Of a DNA stretch of 64,000 bases, positions 34,635 to 43,831 are shown piece by piece. The notes beneath the pieces were generated by a model. The model did not search any database. It saw only the letters and a list, made by a program, of their open reading frames with translations, and was not told the origin of the DNA. The DNA is taken from the NCBI GenBank assembly GCA_001898035.1, contig MKRX01000006.1, positions 514,150-578,149 on the forward strand, written 5' to 3'. A program made the position numbers and the translations under genes. Within the stretch, counting starts at the first letter, position 1. Each line of letters begins with the position of its first letter. The stretch is from Armatimonadetes bacterium 55-13 (GTDB lineage Bacteria > Armatimonadota > Fimbriimonadia > Fimbriimonadales > Fimbriimonadaceae).

Positions 34635-35651
34635 GTGACACTCGACGAATCTCAGGACCGCCGGCACCAGCTTGCCCAGATGCCGAAAGTGGAACTCCAC
34701 GTCCACCTCGAAGGCTCCATACGTCCGGAAACGGTTTTGAAGTTAGCAGAGCGAAATGGCGTCTCGCTGCCAGCGAAAGACATCTCTGGCCTGAGGGACT
34801 GGTACCGATTCCGCAACTTTCCCCACTTCGTTGAGGTCTACGTCGCGATCTCTAAGTGCATTCGAACGCCTGAAGATCTCGAACTGATTGGGCGAGAATT
34901 CCTGGAAGGTCAAGCCGACCAAAATATCCTCCATAGCGAAGTTACTTACACGGCCATTACGATAGCCAAGCATGTGGGCATCCCGTTCGATGAGCAGATG
35001 GCGGCTCTGCGGTCTGCGATGGACTATGGACGTCGAAATCTTGGAACGTCGATGAATCTCATTCTCGATATTGTCAGGGGGCATTCCCTCGAAGACGCAA
35101 TGCAGGTAGCTGAATGGACCGTTGAAAGCTTTGGCAACGGCGTTTGCGCCCTTGGTCTCGCTGGTGAAGAACGGCTGGGAACCAGTCAATACGCCCCAGC
35201 GTTCGCGCTTGCGCGCCAATACGAAATACCGGTAGTGCCTCACGCCGGTGAGACATGCGGCCCCGAGGTCATTTGGGATTGCATCAATCTCGCAAACGCC
35301 GTCCGTATTGGTCACGGCGTTCGCAGTATCGAAGACCCTGAGCTGATCGCCGTTCTTCGAGAGCGACAAATCCCCCTGGAAGTCTGCCCCACCAGCAATA
35401 TCTGCTTGGGCGTATATCCCGATTGGACTTCTCACTCTCTAAAGCAGCTTCTCGATGAAGGGCTGTACGTCACCCTTAACTCAGACGATCCACCTATGTT
35501 CAATACAACCTTGACCGACGAATACACTCAACTCTGCGAGAATCTTTCATTGGAATTTGGGGACTGCCGTAGCCTGGCGATCAACGCGGCCAAGGCAGCC
35601 TTGCTTCCCGAGGCGGATAAAGTCTTGCTAATCGAGCAAATCTTAGGCTAA
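34635..35651 (+). CDS. add: Adenosine deaminase
   Basis: Converts adenosine to inosine in purine salvage. It has a (beta/alpha)8 metal-dependent fold with KVELHVHLEGSIRPET (zinc HxH), the catalytic His-Gly-Glu region PVVPHAGETCGPEVIWD, IGHGVRSIEDPEL, EVCPTSNICLGVY and TLNSDDPPMFNTTL (zinc Asp). GTG start at 34635. At 338 residues it is full length. It may equally act on related bases (adenine deaminase type), as the subfamilies overlap. The convergent oligoendopeptidase overlaps its 3' end by 4 bases. Confidence 0.92.
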   Translation: MTLDESQDRRHQLAQMPKVELHVHLEGSIRPETVLKLAERNGVSLPAKDISGLRDWYRFRNFPHFVEVYVAISKCIRTPEDLELIGREFLEGQADQNILHSEVTYTAITIAKHVGIPFDEQMAALRSAMDYGRRNLGTSMNLILDIVRGHSLEDAMQVAEWTVESFGNGVCALGLAGEERLGTSQYAPAFALARQYEIPVVPHAGETCGPEVIWDCINLANAVRIGHGVRSIEDPELIAVLRERQIPLEVCPTSNICLGVYPDWTSHSLKQLLDEGLYVTLNSDDPPMFNTTLTDEYTQLCENLSLEFGDCRSLAINAAKAALLPEADKVLLIEQILG

Positions 35652-37459
35652 GCCGAGAACTCGGCCCAAAGCCGCTCGAATTCCGCCACCAACTTCTCCA
35701 TCGCATCAAAACCACCGTCCCAGAATTCCGGAGACTTCAAATCGACGCCGACGATGTCCATCAGTTGCTGAGGGCTTTTCGATCCGCCCAACCTTAGTAG
35801 TTCGACATACTTCGATTCAAAGCTTGGTCCTTCAGTTTTTGCCTTCTGATAAAGAGAAAGAACGAGTAGCTCTCCAAACGAATAAGCATAGACATAGAAC
35901 GGCACCGAAATGAAATGTGATACATAGCTCCACCAGCATTTATGCTGATCGCCAAGTTTCACACTCTCACCGAACATCGCTTGAAGTTCTTCTTGCCAAA
36001 TTTGACCAAACTGGTCTGCCGTCAATTCTCCTTCGTTGCGGCGGGCCTCATGGCATCGGCGTTCAAAACTGAACATTGCGGCTTGACGAAATACTGTCGC
36101 GAAGACACCCTCGATTTTCTCGGCATAAAGAGCCAGCTTATCCTTGAGAGTTGCCGATGCTACTAGCTTTTCGAAGACCAGCATTTCGCCGAAGGTAGAA
36201 GCGAGTTCCGCCAGAGGCAATGTTCCGTGGTAATTAAAATACGTTTGCGCCCGACTCAATGAAGCATGAACTCCATGCCCCAACTCGTGGGCAAGCGTCA
36301 TGACGTCATCCGGCATATTCATGTAGGACTGAAAAACGACCGGGTGGGTGTCTGGAGTGTTATAGGCGCAAAACGCTCCTCCACGCTTTCCTTTCCGTGG
36401 CTCGGCATCGATCCAGTGAGAGTCGAAGAACTCGCGCGCTCGCGACTCCAACTCACCGCTGAACGATCCAAATGCTTCCAACACTATTTTTCGAGCCTGG
36501 TCCCACTCGACCTTCGCCTCCGTATCGAACAGAGGCGCATAGCGATCAACATGGGTCAGCTCAGATAAGCCCAGTATCTGGCGCTTAACGTCATAAAACC
36601 TTTCGACAAGACTATATTTCGCTTGGCACTTCGAGATGACCAAGTCGACCGTCTCTTTGTCGAGCTCATTGGCTAAGTGTCGGCTATGTTCGGGATATTC
36701 ATACTCCCGCAGGCGGTCATCTACGGCTTTATCTTGGATGAGGTTGTTGTAGGTGAACACCAAAACCCTCTCCATATCCTTCAGGCCAGCCGTAAAGGCA
36801 TCCGACGCTGCCTGCCGAAGTTCCCGATTGGAGTCTCTCAGCAGGTTTAGAACTTCTTCTTGAGATACTTCTTCTGATTTGTCTTGGCCAGGCCGGACTA
36901 ACTTGTACGTGTAGTTGGAGGTAACTTCTTCGAACAGTCTTTCCCACGCGCGACTACCCGTATTGGCCGTTTCTTCGAGAATAACTTCCTCTGCTTCGGT
37001 CAAGCGGTGCTTGGAAAACGTACGAGCGACGGTCACATAGTGAACGTAGTTTGCCATCACGGGATCATTGATCGCCCTTTGGATGACTTCGTCCGGCGCT
37101 GCTTGAAGTTCAAGGTCAAAGAACATCAGTTTGACGCTCAGCTCCGTACTCTTCTCCATTTGCTTCTGAAGGAAAGCTCCCAGGGCGGCATTGCCTGTAT
37201 CGCAAGCGAATTGGAGGTGAGCAAAGTTAATAGGTTTACTCGCCTGTGCAACGAGATCTTCAAGTTCTTTTAAGGCGGTTGCTAAAGTCGCTGGGCTAAG
37301 ATCGGGAACATCAATCTGCCCGCGATACTTGGCAGCAAAAGTATCGGCCGCCGCGTGCGCCCTCTCCCAACTCTCCTGAATCTTCGGATCGTCGTTGCCG
37401 GAGAAAAGAGCGGACAGATCCCATCGGACCTGAGGAGGTGCGGATGCAGAAGCAGACAT
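35648..37459 (-). CDS. pepF: Oligoendopeptidase F (M3 metallopeptidase)
   Basis: A cytosolic zinc peptidase for short peptides, 603 residues. The zinc motif is MTLAHELGHGVHASLS (HExxH), with the third ligand Glu in LASTFGEMLVFEKLV. FCAYNTPDTHPVVFQSYM and the C-terminal RLGGSKSPQQLMDIVGVDL are typical of PepF. No signal peptide is present. CATAAT lies six bases before the ATG and no Shine-Dalgarno is visible, so it is probably leaderless and separate from the lpx genes upstream on the same strand. Confidence 0.94.
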   Translation of the reverse strand: MSASASAPPQVRWDLSALFSGNDDPKIQESWERAHAAADTFAAKYRGQIDVPDLSPATLATALKELEDLVAQASKPINFAHLQFACDTGNAALGAFLQKQMEKSTELSVKLMFFDLELQAAPDEVIQRAINDPVMANYVHYVTVARTFSKHRLTEAEEVILEETANTGSRAWERLFEEVTSNYTYKLVRPGQDKSEEVSQEEVLNLLRDSNRELRQAASDAFTAGLKDMERVLVFTYNNLIQDKAVDDRLREYEYPEHSRHLANELDKETVDLVISKCQAKYSLVERFYDVKRQILGLSELTHVDRYAPLFDTEAKVEWDQARKIVLEAFGSFSGELESRAREFFDSHWIDAEPRKGKRGGAFCAYNTPDTHPVVFQSYMNMPDDVMTLAHELGHGVHASLSRAQTYFNYHGTLPLAELASTFGEMLVFEKLVASATLKDKLALYAEKIEGVFATVFRQAAMFSFERRCHEARRNEGELTADQFGQIWQEELQAMFGESVKLGDQHKCWWSYVSHFISVPFYVYAYSFGELLVLSLYQKAKTEGPSFESKYVELLRLGGSKSPQQLMDIVGVDLKSPEFWDGGFDAMEKLVAEFERLWAEFSA

Positions 37460-37465
37460 GTCTGG

Positions 37466-37471
37466 ATTATG
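37466..37471 (-). promoter_or_regulatory. Putative -10 hexamer CATAAT before pepF
   Basis: CATAAT on the minus strand, six bases from the ATG at 37459. It overlaps the last codons of the upstream lpxB gene's surroundings. Confidence 0.4.
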
Positions 37472-37475
37472 ACGA

Positions 37476-38819
37476 TTATTTGAATAAGTTAATCGCCAAG
37501 GCCGCCGTCTTCGAAATAGCGTTAGCTGGCCCCAGAAGAGTATCTAGCTCGTCGAAGTCGGCGAGCTGTTGCCGACGTACAGCATCATTGTTTAGCAACT
37601 CCGCAAGAGCTTTCTGCACCTGTTCTTTGGTAACGCCCTCCGCTTCGGCCAATTCGGGAACGCTCATGCGGTTGAGAATGATGTTGGGAAGGGCGATGAA
37701 CTGCGGGCGCTTCATTCTCAAGAGCTTTACTTCTCGCTGCATCGCCTTGGAAATCTGATAGACCACGATCATAGGGCAACGGCACAGCGCCGCCTCCAGC
37801 GTCGCCGTGCCAGAACAGATTATTCCCACCTTGGCTCGCTTCAGGACGCCATACGTGTCCCCTACGGTAAAGATGTCAGAACGCCCAGGCGCTAACCGAT
37901 TCCACTCTTTCCTAAACTCTTGCACGTCCAAACTAGGGGCAAGACCAAATTCCAGGGGATCTGTGGTTATTCCTTGAACGGAAGCCGCAATGAGCGGCAA
38001 GTTCATCTCCAATTCATGCTGCCGACTCCCTGGCAGAACAGCAATCGTCTTGCGCTCCTGCTCCCCAGATTGGTTTTCGGCAATCAACTGCTTGATAGGG
38101 TGGCCGAACCAATAAGCATCCGCGCCCATTTTCGTCAGCGTATCAGCGGACCAGGGGAACGGGGTAACGACAGCGTCCGAGATAATAGGAATGTCCTTAC
38201 CTTGCCGGTCCCGCCTCCAAGATCCCGGAGGCACGAAATAAAGAACTTTCCAACCATTCTTCTTGGCAAACCTGGCAAGGCGAATATTGGCAAAACCAAA
38301 ATCGATCGGAATAAACAGTCCACTGGGCCCTTTCCGAAGATGCTTTTTTGTACGTATCAAACTCGACCAAACGCGAACAAACACCCGGACGGCTTGGGCG
38401 ATTGATATGGCCCCCCACTTCGAGGAGTCTGCGTAGAGTTGGACGCCTGCCGCGCGCATTCGCGCGCCGCCGATTCCCTCAAAGTGGGGCGAAAACGTTT
38501 CTGACACTCTTGATCGCACGGAACGCACGACATCTTCGTTGGTCATCCACCGACTGATTTCATCTTCAGGAATGCTGACGCCAAACTCGGATTCCAAGAC
38601 AAGGAGGAATTCAAGGTCTTCCATCGAATCGACGTCCCAACATCTCCGGAATGAGCCCTCAGGAGTAAAGGGTTCCAGTGGCCCCAACTCTCTGTGCATG
38701 ATCTCGAAGACTCTTTTCCGAACGTCAACCCGAGCTTCGCTCATACGCGTGAGATTCTGGACCAGGGAAGCGCCGTAGGCGTCTCCAGAAGCTTCACCTG
38801 CGGAAATGAAGACGCGCAT
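37476..38819 (-). CDS. lpxB: Lipid-A-disaccharide synthase with an inserted acyl-carrier-protein-like domain
   Basis: LpxB joins UDP-2,3-diacylglucosamine and lipid X into the lipid A disaccharide at the inner membrane. The GT-B fold starts as usual with FISAGEASGDAYGASLVQNL, but the expected next strand (FEGIGGARMRAAGVQLY) comes only at residue 113. Between them, residues about 28-110 read like an acyl carrier protein: VRKRVFEIMHREL, FTPEGSFRRCWDVDSMEDLE (DSM, Ser65, in place of DSL), then FLLVLESEFGVSIPEDEISR and TNEDVVRSV. The rest is a normal LpxB: IPIDFGFANIRLARFAK, YFVPPGSWRR, FGHPIKQLI, VLPGSRQHELEMNLPLIAAS, GTATLEAALCRCPMIVVYQ. At 447 residues it exceeds the usual 370-390 by about the size of the insert. 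Confidence 0.88.
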   Translation of the reverse strand: MRVFISAGEASGDAYGASLVQNLTRMSEARVDVRKRVFEIMHRELGPLEPFTPEGSFRRCWDVDSMEDLEFLLVLESEFGVSIPEDEISRWMTNEDVVRSVRSRVSETFSPHFEGIGGARMRAAGVQLYADSSKWGAISIAQAVRVFVRVWSSLIRTKKHLRKGPSGLFIPIDFGFANIRLARFAKKNGWKVLYFVPPGSWRRDRQGKDIPIISDAVVTPFPWSADTLTKMGADAYWFGHPIKQLIAENQSGEQERKTIAVLPGSRQHELEMNLPLIAASVQGITTDPLEFGLAPSLDVQEFRKEWNRLAPGRSDIFTVGDTYGVLKRAKVGIICSGTATLEAALCRCPMIVVYQISKAMQREVKLLRMKRPQFIALPNIILNRMSVPELAEAEGVTKEQVQKALAELLNNDAVRRQQLADFDELDTLLGPANAISKTAALAINLFK

Positions 38820-38830
38820 AACGCAGTTGA

Positions 38831-39619
38831 CTAAGGCTGGTCGCCACGCCCGTTCTTGCCCTTAAACCGGCGTAATTCAAAATCGATAAGCGTTTGCACT
38901 TCTGGAGTCACCGCAACCTCTCTCTTTACGGTTTCAATGGCATTTGTAAGCCCGAGTTGAGATTTGTACAGAAGCTTGCACGCTTTATGAAGCGCCATTC
39001 GCCCCTCCGAGGAGATTCCGTATCGCCGCAAACCAACCGCGTTGATATCGCGAACTTCACAATCGCGACCTTCCACAATCATAAAGGGGGGTACGTCACG
39101 AGTAATTCCGCTCATGCCCCCAACCATCGAGACTTTGCCTACGCGGACCCACTGATGAAGCCCGACCATACCTCCGAGGGTCGCCAACTCTTCGATGGTG
39201 CAATGCCCCGAAACTCCGACGCTGTTCGCCATGGTCACGCCATCTTCAACGACAACGTTATGCCCTAGATGCACGAACGCCATAAAATAGCAATGATTGC
39301 CAACCCTGGTCGACTGTCCTTCACCGGTAGCACGATGAATGGTTACGTATTCCCGAAAGAAATTGTCGTCTCCAATCGTGAGATACGTCGGTTCGCCTTT
39401 ATATTTCCGATCTTGAGGATCACCCCCAATGATCGATCCTTGTCCGAAGTAGTTTCGCTCGCCAATGGTGGTCCCGCCCTTGATCGTAACGTGAGAGTCA
39501 AGTTTGGTGCCTGCGCCAAGGATCACACCCGCCTGCACATCGCAGAAGGGGCCGACGATAACGTCATCGGCCAATTCGGCCATCGGATCAACGACAGACA
39601 GAGGATGAATCTGGGGCAA
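38831..39619 (-). CDS. lpxA: Acyl-ACP--UDP-N-acetylglucosamine O-acyltransferase LpxA
   Basis: First step of lipid A synthesis: transfers a 3-hydroxyacyl chain from acyl carrier protein to UDP-GlcNAc. At 262 residues it is full length. The left-handed beta-helix hexapeptides run from IHPLSVVDPMAELADDVIVG to about residue 185. The family motifs GGDPQDRKYKGE, FREYVTIHRATG, and VHLGHNVVVEDGVTMANSVG (with the catalytic His) are present, plus the helical C-terminal domain. It sits between fabZ and lpxB. Confidence 0.95.
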   Translation of the reverse strand: MPQIHPLSVVDPMAELADDVIVGPFCDVQAGVILGAGTKLDSHVTIKGGTTIGERNYFGQGSIIGGDPQDRKYKGEPTYLTIGDDNFFREYVTIHRATGEGQSTRVGNHCYFMAFVHLGHNVVVEDGVTMANSVGVSGHCTIEELATLGGMVGLHQWVRVGKVSMVGGMSGITRDVPPFMIVEGRDCEVRDINAVGLRRYGISSEGRMALHKACKLLYKSQLGLTNAIETVKREVAVTPEVQTLIDFELRRFKGKNGRGDQP

Positions 39620-40060
39620 TTAGCTATCCCTGTCCAGTAATTTAAAGGTCATTTCCATTTGACAAGCAAGCTCGCCATCGACCGTGCCAATGGCCTTGAG
39701 ACGTCCAATGGTTCCTCGAATCCACTCCAGCGTTACATCCGATTGGAGTTGGTCGCCGGGGACCACCATTCGCTTGAACTTCACGTTGTCGATAGCGCCA
39801 ATAACCGGAATCATTCCCTTATATTGAGGCTCACTCAGCAACATAATGCAACCAGCTTGTGCAAGAGCTTCGACAATCAAAACTCCAGGCATGATGGGCT
39901 TCCCAGGGTAATGCCCTTGGAAGAAGGGTTCATTGATGGATACGTTCTTTATTCCAATGCAGTGCTTGCCCGGCTCCATCTCCAAAATCCGATCAACGAG
40001 AAGCATCGGATATCTGTGGGGCAAGCTTTTAAATATCTCTTCGATATGGATCAAGGGCAC
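39620..40060 (-). CDS. fabZ: 3-hydroxyacyl-ACP dehydratase FabZ
   Basis: Dehydrates 3-hydroxyacyl-ACP in fatty-acid elongation and competes with LpxA for the same substrate. At 146 residues it has the hotdog-fold catalytic His in LPHRYPMLLVDRILEMEPG and the Glu in GVLIVEALAQAGCIML, plus NEPFFQGHYPGKPIMPG. GTG start at 40060 with GAGG seven bases upstream. It abuts lpxA (1-base gap) in the fabZ-lpxA-lpxB order seen in many diderm bacteria. No lpxC lies upstream here. Confidence 0.94.
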   Translation of the reverse strand: MPLIHIEEIFKSLPHRYPMLLVDRILEMEPGKHCIGIKNVSINEPFFQGHYPGKPIMPGVLIVEALAQAGCIMLLSEPQYKGMIPVIGAIDNVKFKRMVVPGDQLQSDVTLEWIRGTIGRLKAIGTVDGELACQMEMTFKLLDRDS

Positions 40061-40091
40061 TATCCTCTTAACTTATTAAGAGAGGGTACCT

Positions 40092-40112
40092 GCTGACGGT
40101 CCGTTCGCGGCA
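40092..40112. repeat. Short dispersed element, copy 1 (upstream of fabZ)
   Basis: GCTGACGGTCCGTTCGCG matches a stretch at 41451-41468 at 16 of 18 positions. Both copies lie just before minus-strand start codons (fabZ here) and contain a near-palindrome around GACGG-T-CCGTY. Confidence 0.4.
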
Positions 40113-40135
40113 GCCAGAGGCTCTCGACATAGAAC

Positions 40136-40170
40136 AATTCCCTCTCCTGTCTTTTGTCGGAGAGGGAATT
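40136..40170. terminator. Strong hairpin between gdhA and fabZ
   Basis: A perfect 12-bp stem, AATTCCCTCTCC with GGAGAGGGAATT, around an 11-base loop. On the minus strand it follows the glutamate dehydrogenase stop (40190) by 20 bases, which suits a terminator for that gene, and it precedes fabZ. Confidence 0.65.
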
Positions 40171-40189
40171 GAGTCATCGAGGCACATGT

Positions 40190-41443
40190 CTAAGGATAGA
40201 TACCGCGCTTGATCGTCGCCTCGGCAACGCGCTTCACACCAATGATATATGCGGCCGTTCGCATATCCGTCTTATGCGATTTCATCGATCCTTCAACAGC
40301 GGCATAGCTATGTTTCATGATACGAGTGAGCTTGTTGTTAACCTCATTTTCCTCCCAAAAGAAGTTCTGAAGATCCTGAACCCACTCGAAATACGAGACA
40401 ATCACGCCACCTGCGTTTGCAAGCACGTCGGGAACAACCAAAACGCCCTTGTCTGAGAGAATGTGATCGGCTTCCGGCGTACACGGACCATTTGCGCCCT
40501 CCACAACCAACTTCGCCTTGATCTTGTCGGCGTTTTCGCCTGTAATTTGAGCGGAGATGGCGGCCGGTATCAGGACATCGCAAGGCAACTCAAGAAGATC
40601 CGAGTTAGAAACCTGCTCGGCATCTTTGTATTCTCGAATGCCACCTTCGCGATTCGAGTATCGATGCACCAGCTCCGCGATTGGCAACCCATTTGGATTG
40701 TAGATTCCACCCAAAGCGTCGCTAACTCCGACAATAGTCGCGCCATTTTCTTCCGCTAACTTTGCCGCAACCGATCCTACGTTTCCAAACCCTTGGACGA
40801 CGATTTTCGCGCCATTCAGATTGATGTTCAGAGATCGAGCCGCTTCCTCGGCGGCAACGACGACGCCTCGGCCGGTAGCTTCAACTCGTCCCTCTGACCC
40901 ACCTAACTCAATTGGCTTCCCCGTCACACATCCTGGAACAGTGTGCCCCGTGTGCATTGACACGGTGTCCATTATCCAAGCCATCACCTGTGCGTTGGTT
41001 CCGATATCAGGTGCCGGAATATCACTTCTTTCGCCAACCAAAATTCCGATATCGGAAATGAAGCGTCGAGTGAGTTTCTCGAGTTCGCGCTTGGAAAGTT
41101 GCTTGGTGTCAACCTTGACCGCGCCCTTGGCTCCGCCGTAAGGAATATTGACTACGGCACACTTCCACGTCATCCACATGGCCAAGGCGGTCGTCTCTTC
41201 GACGTCCACATCGGGATGATATCGAATGCCACCCTTTGTGGGACCTCGGCTCGAGTTGTGATGAACGCGATAGCCCTCAAATACTTGGACTTCGCCATTG
41301 TCTAAGACAACCGGAAAGTGGACGACGAGTTGTCGAATGGGTTGGGCGAGGACGGCGTGGAGCCCCTCATCTAGATCGAGATATTTGGCGGCGACCGCGA
41401 GTTGTTCGCGGGCCATTTCTAAAACATTGACGTGTTGACTCAT
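40190..41443 (-). CDS. gdhA: Glu/Leu/Phe/Val-type glutamate dehydrogenase
   Basis: Interconverts glutamate and 2-oxoglutarate. The ATG at 41443 is preferred because it leads into the normal N-terminus (MSQHVNVLEMAREQLAVAAK); the frame is open 255 bases further but that stretch looks non-coding and overlaps mreD. Protein of 417 residues with RVHHNSSRGPTKGGIRYHPD, MTWKCAVVNIPYGGAKGAVK (catalytic Lys), DIPAPDIGTNAQVMAWIMDT, and the NAD(P)-binding VVQGFGNVGSVAAKL. VEGANGPCTPEAD is also present. It is followed by the hairpin at 40136-40170. Confidence 0.95.
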   Translation of the reverse strand: MSQHVNVLEMAREQLAVAAKYLDLDEGLHAVLAQPIRQLVVHFPVVLDNGEVQVFEGYRVHHNSSRGPTKGGIRYHPDVDVEETTALAMWMTWKCAVVNIPYGGAKGAVKVDTKQLSKRELEKLTRRFISDIGILVGERSDIPAPDIGTNAQVMAWIMDTVSMHTGHTVPGCVTGKPIELGGSEGRVEATGRGVVVAAEEAARSLNINLNGAKIVVQGFGNVGSVAAKLAEENGATIVGVSDALGGIYNPNGLPIAELVHRYSNREGGIREYKDAEQVSNSDLLELPCDVLIPAAISAQITGENADKIKAKLVVEGANGPCTPEADHILSDKGVLVVPDVLANAGGVIVSYFEWVQDLQNFFWEENEVNNKLTRIMKHSYAAVEGSMKSHKTDMRTAAYIIGVKRVAEATIKRGIYP

Positions 41444-41450
41444 GAGGGCT

Positions 41451-41468
41451 GCCGACGGTCCGTCCGCG
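41451..41468. repeat. Short dispersed element, copy 2 (upstream of gdhA)
   Basis: GCCGACGGTCCGTCCGCG, seven bases before the gdhA start, differs from copy 1 at two positions and contains the palindrome GACGG-T-CCGTC. Confidence 0.4.
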
Positions 41469-41478
41469 AGAACCCATA

Positions 41479-41961
41479 CTAGGCGCCCTGGGGACCGAGA
41501 ATCCTTCTCAGTAACGCGTACACAGGCACCGCGAGGACGCCATTGTACATCGCTGAACCTATTGTAGCCCCCACGAACGCGGTGATTCCTGACGGTGGGG
41601 CAAAAAACATCAGGATCATTTGTGCGATGATGGTCACAAGCGCCGCGTTTACAGCGGCCACAACGAAGTTGGCATCGAAGCCAAAGTTCCTCGACCAAGC
41701 GTCCAAGAATCCGGTGAGGCTGCGGCTAAACACGTATTGCGTTAGATTCGCGCCAATCGTAGCTCCCGCTGCGAGCCCCGCAAAGAAGCCGATGACTGCG
41801 CCGCCAACTCGACTTGCGTAAAGGCATAGGCAAGCCACAAAAGTGAGCAGAAAGTCTGGACTAAATCCAAGAATTCCCAGCCGGTGAGCAACCGCTTGCT
41901 GGAGCGCGGCGCCGAGCCAAATCAGTAGACCGCAAATCGTATAGAAACGTATGTCGATCAC
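41479..41961 (-). CDS. mreD: Rod shape-determining membrane protein MreD
   Basis: A small integral membrane partner of MreC in the elongasome. At 160 residues with about five hydrophobic segments ([57 protein letters not shown]; and others). Sequence conservation in MreD is weak; the call uses length, topology and position after mreC, with a 4-base overlap. It ends 36 bases before the gdhA start. Confidence 0.82.
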   Translation of the reverse strand: MIDIRFYTICGLLIWLGAALQQAVAHRLGILGFSPDFLLTFVACLCLYASRVGGAVIGFFAGLAAGATIGANLTQYVFSRSLTGFLDAWSRNFGFDANFVVAAVNAALVTIIAQMILMFFAPPSGITAFVGATIGSAMYNGVLAVPVYALLRRILGPQGA

Positions 41962-42764
41962 TTGAGAACCACGACCTCTCTCACACTCCCCAATGCCACA
42001 TTGGGAAAAACCTCAACCCGTCGGGTGCCCGTATTGGGATCGTCGTAGACCTGATTCACTCGACCAATCGGAACCCCTCGTGGCACGCGTTTGCTGAATC
42101 CAGACGTCGAAACGAGGTCGCCATTTTGGACGGGTGCGTTCGCATCGAGAGATAGAATAACTGTCGAAGTCGTCTCCCCACGAATAATTCCCAATGGCGA
42201 TGGCTTTCGACTTTCCACCATTGCCCCGATCTTCCGGTTAGGGTCCGAAATGAGACTGACTTGGGACTCCGTGGCGTCAACGGTTTGAATGACTCCAATG
42301 AGGCCATCTCCGTTAACGACGGCGAGCCCGGCCGTAATTCCCTGTCTTGATCCGGCCGAAATCGTCACTCGATTTTCAGTAGGTGCGTATCCGATGACGG
42401 TGGCAGCAATCTTGGTTCGTCCTCCGATTGCCGGTAGGTCGACGATTGCCCGAAGGGAATCGATTTCTCGATTGAGACGATCAACCGTTTCAGTGTATTG
42501 GTTGACCAGCCTTTCGAGTTGCTTGAGTTGGCGATTCTCTTGGGTAAGAGACCTGGCGGAAAATATGCCGGTAAAGAAGTCGGAGCAACCGTTGGCAATG
42601 TTGGTAAATAAGATTTCAGGTGGCCGAACCGCCGATTTTACGATGCCATCGAATGTTCCCGAGCGCCCGGCGGCACGAGCTGTTGACTGAGAACGGCCGA
42701 GCATGACTCCGATGACGCATAACGCCAAGAGGACCAAAAAATCTCGACCGTTCGACTTCTTCAC
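41958..42764 (-). CDS. mreC: Rod shape-determining protein MreC
   Basis: Links cytosolic MreB to periplasmic wall synthases. At 268 residues it has an N-terminal membrane segment ([16 protein letters not shown]), a coiled coil (about 75-112, [20 protein letters not shown]) and the beta-barrel domain with [20 protein letters not shown] and [39 protein letters not shown], typical of the family, comes near the C-terminus. Overlaps mreB and mreD by 4 bases each. Confidence 0.93.
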   Translation of the reverse strand: MKKSNGRDFLVLLALCVIGVMLGRSQSTARAAGRSGTFDGIVKSAVRPPEILFTNIANGCSDFFTGIFSARSLTQENRQLKQLERLVNQYTETVDRLNREIDSLRAIVDLPAIGGRTKIAATVIGYAPTENRVTISAGSRQGITAGLAVVNGDGLIGVIQTVDATESQVSLISDPNRKIGAMVESRKPSPLGIIRGETTSTVILSLDANAPVQNGDLVSTSGFSKRVPRGVPIGRVNQVYDDPNTGTRRVEVFPNVALGSVREVVVLK

Positions 42765-43831
42765 GTTCTGGAGGACTTCTCTAACATCTTTCGAATCAGA
42801 GGATTCTCATGCATCCCTTCAACAACGATTCCCGTGCCGATTACCACGCAACTGAGAGGATCCGGGGCAATGTGGACAGGCATGGAAGTCTCTCGGTGGA
42901 TCAGTTCGTGGAGTCCTCTGAGTAATGCTCCCCCACCCGCAAGCACAATTCCTCGATCCATGGCGTCGGCAGCCAGTTCGGGAGGAGTCGCCTCTAGAGT
43001 AAGTTTGACGGCTTCAACGATCGCGTTAAGCGGCTCGGAAATGGCCATCCGAACCTCCTCGCTTGAAATCGTAGCGCTTCTCGGCAGGCCAGTCACCAGG
43101 TCGCGCCCCTTAACCTGCATTTCGAGTTCCTGCTCCAGAGGAACCGCACTCCCGATTTCAATCTTGGTCTGCTCAGCCGTCCTATCGCCAATATAGAGAT
43201 TGTAAGCTCGGCGTACGTAGCCGGCGATTGCCTCGTCCAGTTCATCGCCAGCGACCCGGATTGATCGCGAATGGACAATTCCTCCAAGCGAAATCACGGC
43301 GACCTCGGTCGTTCCTCCGCCGATATCGACGATCATGGAACCACTCGGCTCGTCCACGGGCATACCCGCGCCGAATGCGGCTGCCATCGGCTCCTCGATC
43401 ACGTATGCCTGACTTGCCCCCGCATTCTTGGAGGCCTCAATAACGGCTCGCCTCTCGACTTCAGTAACGCCGCTCGGAATTCCTACGACGACCGTCTTTC
43501 TTAGCAAAAACCGCGTGCTGACCTTGCCAATAAAATGTTGGAGCATTTTCTCGGTCTGGTCATAGTCGGCAATGACACCGTCTTTGAGCGGGCGCGTCGC
43601 CACGATATTGGCTGGCGTGCGGCCAAGCATTCTCTTGGCTTCTTCTCCCACGGCGACGACCTTTCCGTCGTCTTTGTTGATCGCCACCACGCTAGGCTCT
43701 CTCAACAAGACCCCGCGTCCGCCAACGTGAACGAGCGTGTTGGCCGTGCCTAGATCGATACCGATATCGCGGCCGAAGCGATTAAAGAACCGTGTGAATG
43801 CGTTTGACCGATGACTATTCCTCATCAACAT
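42761..43831 (-). CDS. mreB: Cell-shape actin homologue MreB
   Basis: Forms membrane-associated filaments that guide lateral wall synthesis. At 356 residues it has [20 protein letters not shown] (phosphate 1), [40 protein letters not shown] (phosphate 2) and [20 protein letters not shown] (adenosine). The N-terminal [19 protein letters not shown] is basic and amphipathic, fitting a membrane contact. Start at 43831 or Met 3 at 43825. It overlaps the 3' end of the remA-type gene by 17 bases. Confidence 0.95.
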   Translation of the reverse strand: MLMRNSHRSNAFTRFFNRFGRDIGIDLGTANTLVHVGGRGVLLREPSVVAINKDDGKVVAVGEEAKRMLGRTPANIVATRPLKDGVIADYDQTEKMLQHFIGKVSTRFLLRKTVVVGIPSGVTEVERRAVIEASKNAGASQAYVIEEPMAAAFGAGMPVDEPSGSMIVDIGGGTTEVAVISLGGIVHSRSIRVAGDELDEAIAGYVRRAYNLYIGDRTAEQTKIEIGSAVPLEQELEMQVKGRDLVTGLPRSATISSEEVRMAISEPLNAIVEAVKLTLEATPPELAADAMDRGIVLAGGGALLRGLHELIHRETSMPVHIAPDPLSCVVIGTGIVVEGMHENPLIRKMLEKSSRT

